Below are positions 1 to 8,505 of a DNA stretch of 27,567 nucleotides, piece by piece; the first letter of the stretch is position 1, and every line of letters begins with the position of its first letter. A program made the position numbers and the translations under genes. A model generated the notes under the pieces. The model ran no database searches. It was given only the letters and a program-made list of their open reading frames with translations, and was not told the origin of the DNA. Origin of the DNA: CAYYVJ01 sp964475115 (lineage in GTDB: Bacteria; Bacillota; Clostridia; Lachnospirales; Lachnospiraceae); assembly GCA_964475115.1 (NCBI GenBank), contig CAYYVJ010000017.1, positions 1 through 27,567 on the forward strand, in the 5' to 3' direction.

Positions 1-1
1 T

Positions 2-751
2 AAAAAGTTACTATGTATAAATAATTTAAAAGTAAATATAGATGAAAAAGAATTAGTAAAAGGACTCAATTTAGAAATGGGTCATGGTGAAATCCATGTG
101 ATTATGGGGCCAAACGGAGCAGGAAAATCCACCTTGGCAAATACACTTATGGGACATCCGAAATACGAAATTACTGACGGAGAAATTATACTTGAAGGTG
201 AAACAATCAATGAATTAAGTACAGACAAAAGAGCAAAGAAAGGTATCTTTCTTTCTTTTCAATATCCTGAAGAGATACCAGGGGTTACTGTAGAAGAGTT
301 TCTCCGAACTGCAAAAACTGCTGTTTCTGGTTTACAACAAAGACTTTTTCCTTTCAAAAAGTTGTTAAAAGAAAAAATGGAACTTTTGGAAATGAAAGAA
401 GAATATGCTACAAGATACTTAAACTTAGGTTTTTCTGGTGGAGAAAAGAAGAAAAATGAAATTCTTCAAATGTCAATATTAGAACCAAAACTTGCAATAT
501 TAGATGAAACAGACTCTGGATTAGATGTTGATGCTATCAAGATAGTCGCAGAAGGTGTGAAAAGAGTACACAATGAGAACAACTCCATCTTAGTGATTAC
601 ACATTATGATAAGTTATTAGATTACCTTGAACCTGATTTTGTCCATATTTTAATAGACGGAAAAATAATCAAAACTGGTGGAAAAGAATTAGCAGCTGAG
701 ATTAATGAAAAGGGCTATGAAAATCTTCGAATGGAATACGGAAATAAGTAA
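2..751 (+). CDS. sufC: SufC, Fe-S assembly ATPase (5' partial)
   Basis: ABC-type ATPase of the SUF system. It drives the SufB-SufC-SufD scaffold that builds Fe-S clusters in the cytosol. The reading frame is open from base 2 and begins KKLLCINNLKVNIDEKEL, the usual SufC N-terminus, so the true start lies just outside the window; the ATG at 77 is internal. Walker A is GPNGAGKST, the signature is FSGGEKKKNE (the SufC variant of LSGGQ), and Walker B is LAILDETDSGLDVDA with the H-loop in ITHYDK. The roughly 250 visible residues match the family length. It is the first visible gene of a tight sufC-B-D-S-U run, with only 11 bases to the sufB ATG. Identification is secure. Confidence 0.95.
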   Translation, partial: KKLLCINNLKVNIDEKELVKGLNLEMGHGEIHVIMGPNGAGKSTLANTLMGHPKYEITDGEIILEGETINELSTDKRAKKGIFLSFQYPEEIPGVTVEEFLRTAKTAVSGLQQRLFPFKKLLKEKMELLEMKEEYATRYLNLGFSGGEKKKNEILQMSILEPKLAILDETDSGLDVDAIKIVAEGVKRVHNENNSILVITHYDKLLDYLEPDFVHILIDGKIIKTGGKELAAEINEKGYENLRMEYGNK

Positions 752-762
752 AGGTGGAAAAT

Positions 763-2169
763 ATGGAAAGAAAAAAAACACATATTGAGGATATCGATAG
801 AGGTATCTATGATGTAAAAAATGATTTTACTTATAGTTACAAGAGTGAAAAAGGATTAACTCCTGATATCATTAGAGAAATCTCTAGAGAAAAAAAGGAA
901 CCACAGTGGATGACGGATTTTAGATTAAAATCCCTTGAAATATATAATAGCAAACCAGTACCAACTTGGGGGGCGGATTTAGAGCCTCTTAATTTAGATG
1001 AAATCATTACTTATATCAGACCAACTACTGATATGAAGAATGATTGGGATGAGGTACCTGAAGATATAAAAAGTACCTTTGATAGACTTGGCTTGCCTCA
1101 GGCTGAAAGAGAGTCCTTAGCTGGAGTAGGTGCACAATATGATTCAGAAGTAGTCTATCATAATATAAAACAAGAGCTTGTTGACCAAGGTGTAGTCTAT
1201 ACCGATATGGAATCTGCTCTAATAGAATACGAAGATATCGTAAAGGAATACTTTATGAAATTGGTTCCACCTAATGATCATAAATTTGCAGCATTACATG
1301 GTGCAGTATGGTCTGGTGGTTCTTTTGTCTATGTACCTGAAGGGGTAAATGTGGATATCCCACTTCAATCCTACTTCAGATTAAATGCTCCTGGAGCTGG
1401 ACAGTTTGAACATACCCTAATTATCGTAGAAAAAAATGCTAGCCTACATTTTATAGAAGGTTGCTCTGCGCCAAAGTATAAGGTTAATAACCTTCATGCT
1501 GGATGTGTTGAACTTTTTGTGAAAGAGAATTCCAAACTTCGATATAGCACCATAGAAAATTGGTCTAGAAATATGTATAACTTAAATACAAAAAGGGCTT
1601 TAGTAGACAAAAATGGAACAATTGAATGGGTTTCAGGTTCTTTTGGTTCTAAAGTTTCTATGCTATACCCTATGAGCATCCTAAGAGGTGAAGGTGCCAA
1701 GTCAGAGTTTACAGGTATTACCTTTGCAGCACAAGGACAATATCTAGATACTGGTACTAAGGTAGTACACGCTGCGCCCTACACTACTTCTACAGTTAAT
1801 ACAAAATCCATTTCAAAAGATGGTGGTCATGCTTTTTATAGAGGTTTATTAAAAGTTACAGAAGGAGCTCACCATTGTAAGTCAACTGTATCTTGCGAAT
1901 CCCTTATGCTTGATAACAGGTCTAAATCAGACACTTTGCCTATCATTGTTTTAAACAATGATAATATTGATATGGGACATGAGGCTAAAATTGGTCGAAT
2001 TAGCGATGAAGCTATCTTCTATCTAATGAGTAGAGGAATCAGCGAAGAAGAGGCAAGAGCAATGATCGTTAGAGGCTTTGTAGAGCCAATTACGAAAGAA
2101 CTTCCACTTGAATATGCTGTAGAATTAAACAATTTAATTAATTTAGAGCTGGAAGGCTCTATTGGATAG
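763..2169 (+). CDS. sufB: SufB, Fe-S scaffold subunit
   Basis: Core scaffold protein of the SUF pathway. It receives sulfur from SufS/SufU and assembles a cluster together with SufC and SufD. The C-terminal half carries the family's conserved block: STVSCESLMLDNRSKSD (Cys near residue 378), then NIDMGHEAKIGRI and the end helix IFYLMSRGISEEEARAMIVRGF. I chose the ATG at 763 because AAGGTGG lies at a good distance before it and the protein then starts MERKKTHIEDIDRGIYD, as homologues do. A GTG at 754 in the same frame would add three residues but has no ribosome site. The 468 aa length is normal. It lies 12 bases before sufD. Confidence 0.96.
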   Translation: MERKKTHIEDIDRGIYDVKNDFTYSYKSEKGLTPDIIREISREKKEPQWMTDFRLKSLEIYNSKPVPTWGADLEPLNLDEIITYIRPTTDMKNDWDEVPEDIKSTFDRLGLPQAERESLAGVGAQYDSEVVYHNIKQELVDQGVVYTDMESALIEYEDIVKEYFMKLVPPNDHKFAALHGAVWSGGSFVYVPEGVNVDIPLQSYFRLNAPGAGQFEHTLIIVEKNASLHFIEGCSAPKYKVNNLHAGCVELFVKENSKLRYSTIENWSRNMYNLNTKRALVDKNGTIEWVSGSFGSKVSMLYPMSILRGEGAKSEFTGITFAAQGQYLDTGTKVVHAAPYTTSTVNTKSISKDGGHAFYRGLLKVTEGAHHCKSTVSCESLMLDNRSKSDTLPIIVLNNDNIDMGHEAKIGRISDEAIFYLMSRGISEEEARAMIVRGFVEPITKELPLEYAVELNNLINLELEGSIG

Positions 2170-2181
2170 AGGAGATTAAAG

Positions 2182-3240
2182 ATGATAACATGGAAAAGAA
2201 TTGGACTAAAAAATCTTACATTTCCCAAAGTAGAACCTTACAACAGAGAGTACATGACAAATCACGAAAATCTTCCAGAGAAGGTTCTGTTAAGAAAGAC
2301 GAATAAAGATGAAGCCCAAAAAATAAATGATAATATAAATTATGATGAGGTACAAGGTCTGGGAAAAGAATTTATTTCCCATATTGAAGAATTCTATAAT
2401 AGCGGAATTACCTTGCACTTATCTAAAAATGCAAAGTTAAATAATCCAATTACGATTAGATATCACCTAGATAGCAACAACTCTACTTTAGTAGATTATA
2501 ATATAATCTTTGCTGAAGCAGGAAGCGAAGCAACCGTTATAATCGATTATACTTCTGACTCTGCTTTAAAAGGCTTTCATAATGGACTAACCAAGGTTTA
2601 TGCGAAAGAAAATTCGATTGTTAACATTATAAAATTACAACGCTTAAATAATGAATCCCAAAGTTTTGACTCAAATTTAGCCTTTGTTGAAGGACAAGGG
2701 CAAGTTAATTGGATTTCTATCGAAGTAGGCAGTGACCTTAGCGGTGCAAATTTTACTACTTACTTAAATGGAGAAGCAAGTGTAGGTAACCTTTCCTCTA
2801 TTTATCTAGGAGATGGCACACGCAAAATGGATCTAGGATATACCATGATTCACAAAGGAATAAGAAGTAACAGTAATATTGAATCCAAAGGTGTATTAAT
2901 GGATGAAGCTAAAAAGGTCTTTAGAGGAAACCTTTATTTCAAACATGGTTCAAGACTTTCTAAAGGTTCTGAAGAAGAATATGTTATTCTACTTGATCCT
3001 AAAGTGAAATCAGATTCTATCCCTGGACTTTTTTGTGAAGAAGACGACGTACAAGGTGCCCATGCCGCAAGCGCTGGACAATTAAATAAAGATAAGCTCT
3101 TCTATTTAATGAGTAGAGGACTTAGCGAAAGGCAAGCAAAAAAATTGATCATCGAATCTTCTTTCAGACCGATTATTGATAAAATTCCACTTGAAGATAT
3201 ACGCCAAAAAATAACAGAAGAAATAGAGAGGAGGATATAG
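2182..3240 (+). CDS. sufD: SufD, Fe-S scaffold subunit
   Basis: Paralogue of SufB and partner in the SufBCD complex, needed for iron entry and complex stability in the family. The first 120 residues are divergent, as is usual. The C-terminal beta-helix region contains MDEAKKVFRGNLYFKHGS, LDPKVKSDSIPGLFCEEDDV, QGAHAASAGQL and the closing helix LFYLMSRGLSERQAKKLIIE, all typical of SufD. At 352 aa it is on the short side. A GAGGAG site precedes ATG 2182. Its 3' end carries the GAGGAGG ribosome site for sufS, so the two are translated in tandem. Confidence 0.93.
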   Translation: MITWKRIGLKNLTFPKVEPYNREYMTNHENLPEKVLLRKTNKDEAQKINDNINYDEVQGLGKEFISHIEEFYNSGITLHLSKNAKLNNPITIRYHLDSNNSTLVDYNIIFAEAGSEATVIIDYTSDSALKGFHNGLTKVYAKENSIVNIIKLQRLNNESQSFDSNLAFVEGQGQVNWISIEVGSDLSGANFTTYLNGEASVGNLSSIYLGDGTRKMDLGYTMIHKGIRSNSNIESKGVLMDEAKKVFRGNLYFKHGSRLSKGSEEEYVILLDPKVKSDSIPGLFCEEDDVQGAHAASAGQLNKDKLFYLMSRGLSERQAKKLIIESSFRPIIDKIPLEDIRQKITEEIERRI

Positions 3241-3245
3241 CGCTC

Positions 3246-4478
3246 ATGTTTAATTCTAAAGAAATTAGAAGAGATTTTCCTATACTCTCCAAAGAAATAA
3301 ATCAAAAAAGACTAGCTTATTTGGATAACGGGGCAACTACCCACAAACCAAGTTATGTTATAGATGCTATGAGTAATTACAACAAAAACTTTCACGGAAA
3401 TCCTCACCGTGGTTCACATTTTTTAAGTGTGGCCGCTACTGAAGAATATGATACTTCCAAAAATGCTGTCGCACGATTTATAAATGCTAAATCTTCTGAT
3501 GAAATTATTTTTACCAAAAATGCTACTGAAGCACTTAATTTAGTTGCTAGTTCTTATGGAAAAGACAATCTGAAAAATGGTGATGAAATTGTGATTGCTA
3601 TTTCAGAACACCATAGCAATATCTTACCATGGCAAAGATTAGCCAAAGAAAAGGGAGCAATCCTTAAATACCTTTATGTAAATGAAGATGGTAGAATTAC
3701 TCCTGAAGAAATGAAAGAAAAAATTACAAATAAGACTAAGATAGTAAGTGTGGCTCATGTCTCTAATGTTCTAGGGACAATCCATCCTGTTAAGGAAATA
3801 ATCGATTATGCCCATAAAATGGGTTCTGTTGTGGTAATAGATGGCGCACAAGGTGTTTCCCATGTAAATGTAAATGTGCAAGACTTGGATTCTGACTTTT
3901 ACATCTTCTCTGGCCATAAGATGCTCGGTCCTATGGGTATTGGCGTTTTATATGGAAAGAAAGAGTTATTAGACAACATGTCTCCTTTCTTACTAGGTGG
4001 AGATATGATAGAATATGTCTATGAGCAAGAAGCTAGCTTTGCTCCAGTGCCCTTCAAATTCGAAGCAGGTACACAAAATGTTGAAGGTGCTGTTGGGCTT
4101 AAAGCAGCCATTGAATATATCGAAAAAATCGGTATAGAATCTATTATAAGCCATGAAAGAGAATTAACCTCCTACGCCTTGGAAAAACTACTCAACATAC
4201 CTTATATCCACATTCAAGGGCCAAAAAGCACTGATTCAAGAGGAGGAATCCTTTCTTTTACGATTGATGATATTCACCCTCATGATACTGCTTCTATTCT
4301 AGATTCTTACGGAGTAGCAATAAGAGCTGGACATCATTGTGCTCAACCTCTTATGAGGTACATGAACATACCTGCAACATCAAGAGCAAGTCTACACCTT
4401 TATAATGATAAAGATGATATCGATCAGTTAATCGAAGGAATAAAAAATGTAAGGAAGTGGCTAGGATATGGATCTTAA
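3246..4478 (+). CDS. sufS: SufS, group II cysteine desulfurase
   Basis: PLP enzyme that removes sulfur from L-cysteine, giving alanine and a persulfide for Fe-S assembly. The PLP lysine is K225 in FSGHKMLGPMGIG, the active-site cysteine is C365 in AIRAGHHCAQPLM, and the N-terminal block LDNGATTHKP and the SEHHSN motif are present. The short loop around the cysteine marks the group II (SufS/CsdA) type. Length is 410 aa. The start has GAGGAGG ahead of it inside the end of sufD. The last 11 bases overlap sufU, its usual sulfur-transfer partner in Gram-positive bacteria. Confidence 0.96.
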   Translation: MFNSKEIRRDFPILSKEINQKRLAYLDNGATTHKPSYVIDAMSNYNKNFHGNPHRGSHFLSVAATEEYDTSKNAVARFINAKSSDEIIFTKNATEALNLVASSYGKDNLKNGDEIVIAISEHHSNILPWQRLAKEKGAILKYLYVNEDGRITPEEMKEKITNKTKIVSVAHVSNVLGTIHPVKEIIDYAHKMGSVVVIDGAQGVSHVNVNVQDLDSDFYIFSGHKMLGPMGIGVLYGKKELLDNMSPFLLGGDMIEYVYEQEASFAPVPFKFEAGTQNVEGAVGLKAAIEYIEKIGIESIISHERELTSYALEKLLNIPYIHIQGPKSTDSRGGILSFTIDDIHPHDTASILDSYGVAIRAGHHCAQPLMRYMNIPATSRASLHLYNDKDDIDQLIEGIKNVRKWLGYGS

Positions 4479-4899
4479 TTTAATATATACTCAACTTATA
4501 ATGGAACACAATAAAAGCAATCATAATAAAAAACCATTAATGAATCCGGATATTTCTGAAAGAGGACACAATCCAAGTTGTGGTGATGACATTACCTTAG
4601 AGCTTAAAATTGAAGATGATACAATCGCAGATGCCTCTTTTACGGGAGTTGGATGTGCTATCTCACAAGCTTCCGCTTCTATTATGATCGATTTATTAAA
4701 AGGACGTAAAATAAAGGAAGCTCTAGATCTCGTAGAAACCTTTTTAGCTATGATAAAAAAAGAAATTACCGACGAAAAAGAATTAGAGCAATTGGAAGAA
4801 GCCATTGCATTTCAGAATATATCAAATATGCCTGCAAGGGTAAAATGTGCTGTACTATCTTGGCACACACTAAAAGAAGCACTCACAAAACACGAATAG
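4468..4899 (+). CDS. sufU: SufU, zinc-dependent sulfurtransferase
   Basis: Accepts persulfide sulfur from SufS and passes it to SufBCD. The three zinc-binding cysteines of SufU are visible in NPSCGDD, FTGVGCAISQAS and ARVKCAVLSWHTL. The conserved S-A-S/M run after the second Cys and the 18-20 residue insert before the third Cys distinguish it from IscU scaffolds. The start at 4468 (MDLNLIYTQLIMEHNKS) matches the family and overlaps sufS by 11 bases, which suggests translational coupling. Length is 143 aa. Confidence 0.94.
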   Translation: MDLNLIYTQLIMEHNKSNHNKKPLMNPDISERGHNPSCGDDITLELKIEDDTIADASFTGVGCAISQASASIMIDLLKGRKIKEALDLVETFLAMIKKEITDEKELEQLEEAIAFQNISNMPARVKCAVLSWHTLKEALTKHE

Positions 4900-4915
4900 A
4901 AAGAAGTGAATATAG

Positions 4916-5314
4916 ATGTTTAAGAAGTATTTATATATTGCATTAGGTTTTATTTTTCTAACCTTAGGAGTCATTGGAATTGTCTTTCCAGTATTACCTA
5001 CCACTCCTTTCTTGCTTTTAACCTCTTATTTCTTTGTACGAAGTTCAGATAAGCTATATCAATGGCTCATTCATCACAAAATTTTTGGAGCTTATATCTA
5101 CAATTATGTAAAGTATAAAGCAATAAGAAAAAGTGCAAAAATAATGGCATTACTTCTTATATGGATTACCATCCCTCTATCCCTTATCTTTTTTATTGAT
5201 CACATAGTTGTAAGAATTGTTCTATTTACTATAGCATCTGTAGTCAGTGTTTACATCTTATCTTTAAAAACATTAATTGGGGATCCTGAAAAAGCCCCAG
5301 AGGAAGCTATATAG
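4916..5314 (+). CDS. DUF454 (YbaN-like) small membrane protein
   Basis: A 132-aa inner-membrane protein of the YbaN/DUF454 family, whose function is unknown. The first segment contains the family hallmark GFIFLTLGVIGIVFPVLPTT followed by PFLLLTSYFFVRSS. Two more hydrophobic segments (about residues 75-92 and 96-118) follow a basic loop. It starts 16 bases after sufU on the same strand, so it is probably the last gene of the suf transcript. No metal-binding motif is visible, and the position next to suf is not by itself evidence of a role in Fe-S assembly. Confidence 0.85.
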   Translation: MFKKYLYIALGFIFLTLGVIGIVFPVLPTTPFLLLTSYFFVRSSDKLYQWLIHHKIFGAYIYNYVKYKAIRKSAKIMALLLIWITIPLSLIFFIDHIVVRIVLFTIASVVSVYILSLKTLIGDPEKAPEEAI

Positions 5315-5333
5315 GATTAAATTATAAATGTGT

Positions 5334-5364
5334 CAAAATCCATTCCTTTTTAGTATGGATTTTG
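5334..5364. other. Perfect 10-bp hairpin
   Basis: Arms CAAAATCCAT (5334-5343) and ATGGATTTTG (5355-5364) pair perfectly over an 11-base T-rich loop. No T tract follows on either strand, so alone it is a poor terminator. It sits just before the strong hairpin at 5367-5413 and may assist it or protect the suf mRNA 3' end. Confidence 0.55.
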
Positions 5365-5366
5365 AA

Positions 5367-5413
5367 AAAACAGAAAAACTCATACATATATCGTGTATGA
5401 GTTTTTCTGTTTT
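5367..5413. terminator. Bidirectional terminator between suf operon and pfp
   Basis: A 20-bp perfect inverted repeat (5367-5386 with 5394-5413) around a 7-base loop. The outer ends are A-rich on the left and T-rich on the right, so the transcript has a terminal U run in both directions. It sits between convergent genes: the DUF454 gene ends at 5314 and the phosphofructokinase stop is at 5422. Confidence 0.9.
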
Positions 5414-5421
5414 ATACAAAC

Positions 5422-6636
5422 TTATTTATTAAGAATCTTTTCACTTCTTGGCGCCCTAAGCATACTAGCCTCTGGCATATTAGAACCTAAAAGCGGATTA
5501 ACATAATATTTAAATGCCTCCGTTACATTATTTCCTCTTTCATTAATATACTCATCCGGCATAAGCTTCGTCTTTCCTGCCACTTCTGACAGAGGTACAA
5601 TCTGGAAGTCAACAGAATAATAACCTGTTCTATTTATGGCTATAGAACCATCAATATTGTGCCAAATAGCAAATTGAGCAGCTTTTTCTCCTACTTCTCT
5701 TGCCTCGTGTTGATCCACATCAGATACACACCCCATAAAGGATCTCTGTAAGTATCCAAAAGTATCTGAACGAACACGTTGAATATTTAACCTATCTTTT
5801 ATACACTGCGTTAATAAATCTCCTAAAGCACCTGTACCAGATAGTTGTATATTTCCATGATCATCTTCTTCTTGCTCTACTAACTTTGTAATTATGGGAA
5901 CTCCCGCTTCATCTCTGATACCTTCTGATACGGCTACGATACATCTTCCGTATTTCTCGTATACCTCTTTGACATCATGTAAGAAGTCATCAATAATAAA
6001 AGGTCTCTCAGGTAAATAAATCAAATGTGGTCCATCATCAGGGTATTTCTGAGCAATGGCTGAAGCAGCAGTTAAAAATCCTGCATTTCGCCCCATTACA
6101 ACACCAACATGTACACCTGGTAGTGCTCTATTATCCAAATTCAAGCCAATAAATGCTTGCGCTACGAATCTTGCTGCTGAGCCATATCCTGGTGTATGAT
6201 CATTCATCATCAAATCATTGTCGATTGTCTTTGGGATATGGATTGCTCTAAATTCATAATTTGAAAGTTCTGCTTGCTCATTTACAATTCTTACTGTATC
6301 AGCAGAATCATTTCCACCAACATAAAAAAAATATCTTACATTATGCGCCTGAAAAACTTTAAAAATCTCTTTGCAATAGGCTTCATCTGGTTTAATTCTA
6401 GTAGAGAACAACGCAGATGAAGGTGTGATAGCAACCTGTTCAAGATTATGCGTTGTTTCCTGAGTCAGATCAATGAAGTCCTCATTGACAATTCCAGCAA
6501 CCCCGTTAATTGCACCATATACTTTGGTTACTTGGGGAAACTTTCTGGATTCTAAAACAACTCCAACTAAAGATTGATTAATAACAGCTGTTGGCCCCCC
6601 ACCCTGTGCCACTACTACTTTACCTTCTAAAATCAT
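5422..6636 (-). CDS. pfp: PPi-dependent 6-phosphofructokinase
   Basis: Glycolytic enzyme converting fructose 6-phosphate to fructose 1,6-bisphosphate, probably with pyrophosphate as donor, which makes the step reversible. Visible motifs are GGGPTAVIN near residue 12, VGGNDSADT at 106-114, PKTIDND at 135-141 and MGRNAGFLTAASA. The Asp after GGN and the Lys before TIDND correspond to the residues that favour PPi over ATP in this superfamily. I chose ATG 6636 (404 aa, MILEGKVVVAQGGG) because AGGAGAAGGAG lies about 10 bases upstream; an in-frame ATG at 6684 adds 16 residues unlike homologues. It has its own promoter at 6692-6720. Donor preference is inferred from residues only. Confidence 0.9.
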   Translation of the reverse strand: MILEGKVVVAQGGGPTAVINQSLVGVVLESRKFPQVTKVYGAINGVAGIVNEDFIDLTQETTHNLEQVAITPSSALFSTRIKPDEAYCKEIFKVFQAHNVRYFFYVGGNDSADTVRIVNEQAELSNYEFRAIHIPKTIDNDLMMNDHTPGYGSAARFVAQAFIGLNLDNRALPGVHVGVVMGRNAGFLTAASAIAQKYPDDGPHLIYLPERPFIIDDFLHDVKEVYEKYGRCIVAVSEGIRDEAGVPIITKLVEQEEDDHGNIQLSGTGALGDLLTQCIKDRLNIQRVRSDTFGYLQRSFMGCVSDVDQHEAREVGEKAAQFAIWHNIDGSIAINRTGYYSVDFQIVPLSEVAGKTKLMPDEYINERGNNVTEAFKYYVNPLLGSNMPEASMLRAPRSEKILNK

Positions 6637-6691
6637 AGTCACTACACTCCTTCTCCTAAATTTATCACTAGGCAATTTACCCATTAAATAC

Positions 6692-6720
6692 AGTATAATA
6701 AATCTAGACTAAGAACTCAA
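6692..6720 (-). promoter_or_regulatory. Promoter of pfp
   Basis: On the minus strand TTGAGT (6720-6715) and TATACT (6697-6692) are separated by 17 bases, a good sigma-A fit (4/6 and 5/6). It lies about 55 bases upstream of the chosen pfp start. The -35 overlaps the hairpin that ends the upstream receptor gene. Confidence 0.55.
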
Positions 6721-6740
6721 GTAATATAAAAATATTACTT
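6719..6740 (-). terminator. Weak hairpin at end of the siderophore operon
   Basis: AAGTAATAT (6719-6727) pairs with ATATTACTT (6732-6740) over AAAA. The stop codon of the receptor gene lies in the stem. All pairs but two are A-T and no U run follows on the minus strand, so termination may be leaky and allow read-through into pfp. Confidence 0.4.
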
Positions 6741-7718
6741 AATTGCATCCTTTACATTTGAAATCATTTCACTTACAGATTTGATTCCACCACCAGATAA
6801 ATACCAGTACTCTGGATCAAGTGAAATAATTTTATTATTTATAGCAGCATTGGTTCCATTAACCAAATCATTATCTAATGTTGTATTGGCTTCGTTTGTT
6901 CCACCTACTACTACCGTACGATCTACTACGAATATAATATCCGGATTTGTCTGTGAAATATATTCATAATTGGCTTCTTGCCCATGTGTAGAGGACTCAA
7001 TGTTTTCATCAGCAGATTTTACACCTAGTACATCATGAATAATTCCAAATCTAGAACCTTTTCCATACACACTAATACTTCCATCATTCGTTAATAGGAT
7101 TAACGCTTTCTCTTCTAAATTTGCGGACAAAGCCTTTACCTCTTCTACTTGTGCTTCTATCACAGCCAATTCTGCTTCTACCTTATCTTCCACTTGGAAA
7201 AGTGAAGCTATCATATTTGTATTTTTAGTGAAGTCCTCTAGGTATGTATCCGAATTCACCTCAATATAAATAGTTGGAGCAATTTCAGATAGTTGATCAT
7301 AATAAGTCGCTTGTCTTCCACTTATAATAATTACATCTGGTGCAAAGGTAAAGATTGCTTCAAGATCAGGCTCTTTTAATGATCCAGCATTTACTGTGTT
7401 CTCTGAATATTGACTTAAATACCCTGGTAAACTAGCTTGTACCACTGATAATTCAACATCAATTCCTAGTGTCTCAATGGTATCTAAAGCACCAAAATCA
7501 AATACAACTGCTTTTTTAACCTCTTTATCAACCACTGTTGTTCCATATAAGTGTTCCACTACAACTTCTGTAAACTCGTCCTTTACAGTTACTTCTGTTG
7601 TCGCAGAATTAGTTTCTAAAGCCTGAGTAGTCTCTGCATCATTACCTTGTGAACTACAACCTACTAGAGCCATTGCTCCCATGACACCTACCAAAAACAA
7701 ATAACTTAATTTCTTCAT
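6735..7718 (-). CDS. Siderophore ABC transporter, substrate-binding lipoprotein
   Basis: Membrane-tethered receptor that hands an iron-siderophore to the permease pair encoded upstream. The N-terminus MKKLSYLFLVGVMGAMALVGC is a lipoprotein signal with the acylated Cys at position 21, followed by a Ser/Thr/Glu-rich linker to about residue 55. The fold then matches the class III binding proteins (FatB/CeuE/YclQ type): KAVVFDFGALDTIETLG, LEAIFTFAPDVIIISGRQ, LSEIAPTIYIEV and NPDIIFVVDRT. Length is 327 aa, and AGGAGG precedes the ATG. It is the last gene of permease-permease-ATPase-receptor, the YclNOPQ order, which handles petrobactin-like catecholates in Bacillus. The substrate here is an inference. 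Confidence 0.88.
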   Translation of the reverse strand: MKKLSYLFLVGVMGAMALVGCSSQGNDAETTQALETNSATTEVTVKDEFTEVVVEHLYGTTVVDKEVKKAVVFDFGALDTIETLGIDVELSVVQASLPGYLSQYSENTVNAGSLKEPDLEAIFTFAPDVIIISGRQATYYDQLSEIAPTIYIEVNSDTYLEDFTKNTNMIASLFQVEDKVEAELAVIEAQVEEVKALSANLEEKALILLTNDGSISVYGKGSRFGIIHDVLGVKSADENIESSTHGQEANYEYISQTNPDIIFVVDRTVVVGGTNEANTTLDNDLVNGTNAAINNKIISLDPEYWYLSGGGIKSVSEMISNVKDAIK

Positions 7719-7746
7719 ATATCCTCCTATGTGCTTTTCTGCTTTT

Positions 7747-8505
7747 TTATGAATAATATAGGCAAATATTTTTGCCTTGAATATTTTCTATAGATATGTC
7801 CATGTCATATACTTGATTTAATACCTTTGTATCAATAATTTCAGAAGTATCACCATGCTTTACTATTTTCCCGTGCTTCATTGCAATAACATAATCAGCA
7901 TAAACAGATACAAAATTTATGTCATGGATTACTACCATCACTGTTTTTCCCAAATCATCTACTAATTTTCTTATAATTTTCATGATATTAACAGAGTGTC
8001 GCATATCCAGATTATTTAAAGGTTCATCTAAAAAGATATATTCTGTATCTTGGGCTATCACCATGGCAATATAAGCCATCTGACGCTGTCCACCACTTAA
8101 TTCATCTAAAAATCGATCTTTAAGTTCTGTTAGTCCCATATATTCAATTGCTTCATCTGTTTTTTTTATATCTTCTTCTGTCAATCGCCCTCTTGAATGA
8201 GGAAATCTTCCAAAAGAAACCAAATCTTTAATAGTAAGACGAATATTAAGATGATTGGATTGCTTTAAAATAGATAATCGCTTCGCTAATTCCTCGGTTT
8301 TCCATTTTCTCAATTCTTTACCATCAATAAAAACGTCTCCTCCATCTCTTCCTAACACACGGCTAATCAAAGAAATTAGAGTACTTTTTCCTGCACCATT
8401 ACTTCCAATAAATGCAATTATCTTCCCCTTTGGTAATGTTAGATTTACTTGGTCAACAACTGACTTTTCACCATATTTTTTGGTAAGATTTTTCATTGAA
8501 ATCAT
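7747..8505 (-). CDS. Siderophore ABC transporter, ATPase
   Basis: Cytosolic ATPase of the iron-siderophore importer, 252 aa. Walker A is GSNGAGKSTL, the Q-loop region reads ILKQSNHL, the signature is LSGGQRQMAYIAMVIAQ, Walker B is EYIFLDEPLNNLD, and the H-loop is in VVIHDINF. This is the FepC/YclP class. Its ATGA start overlaps the TGA of the permease gene (8502-8505) and AAAGGAG lies inside that gene, so the two are translationally coupled. The receptor gene follows after 28 bases. Confidence 0.92.
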   Translation of the reverse strand: MISMKNLTKKYGEKSVVDQVNLTLPKGKIIAFIGSNGAGKSTLISLISRVLGRDGGDVFIDGKELRKWKTEELAKRLSILKQSNHLNIRLTIKDLVSFGRFPHSRGRLTEEDIKKTDEAIEYMGLTELKDRFLDELSGGQRQMAYIAMVIAQDTEYIFLDEPLNNLDMRHSVNIMKIIRKLVDDLGKTVMVVIHDINFVSVYADYVIAMKHGKIVKHGDTSEIIDTKVLNQVYDMDISIENIQGKNICLYYS

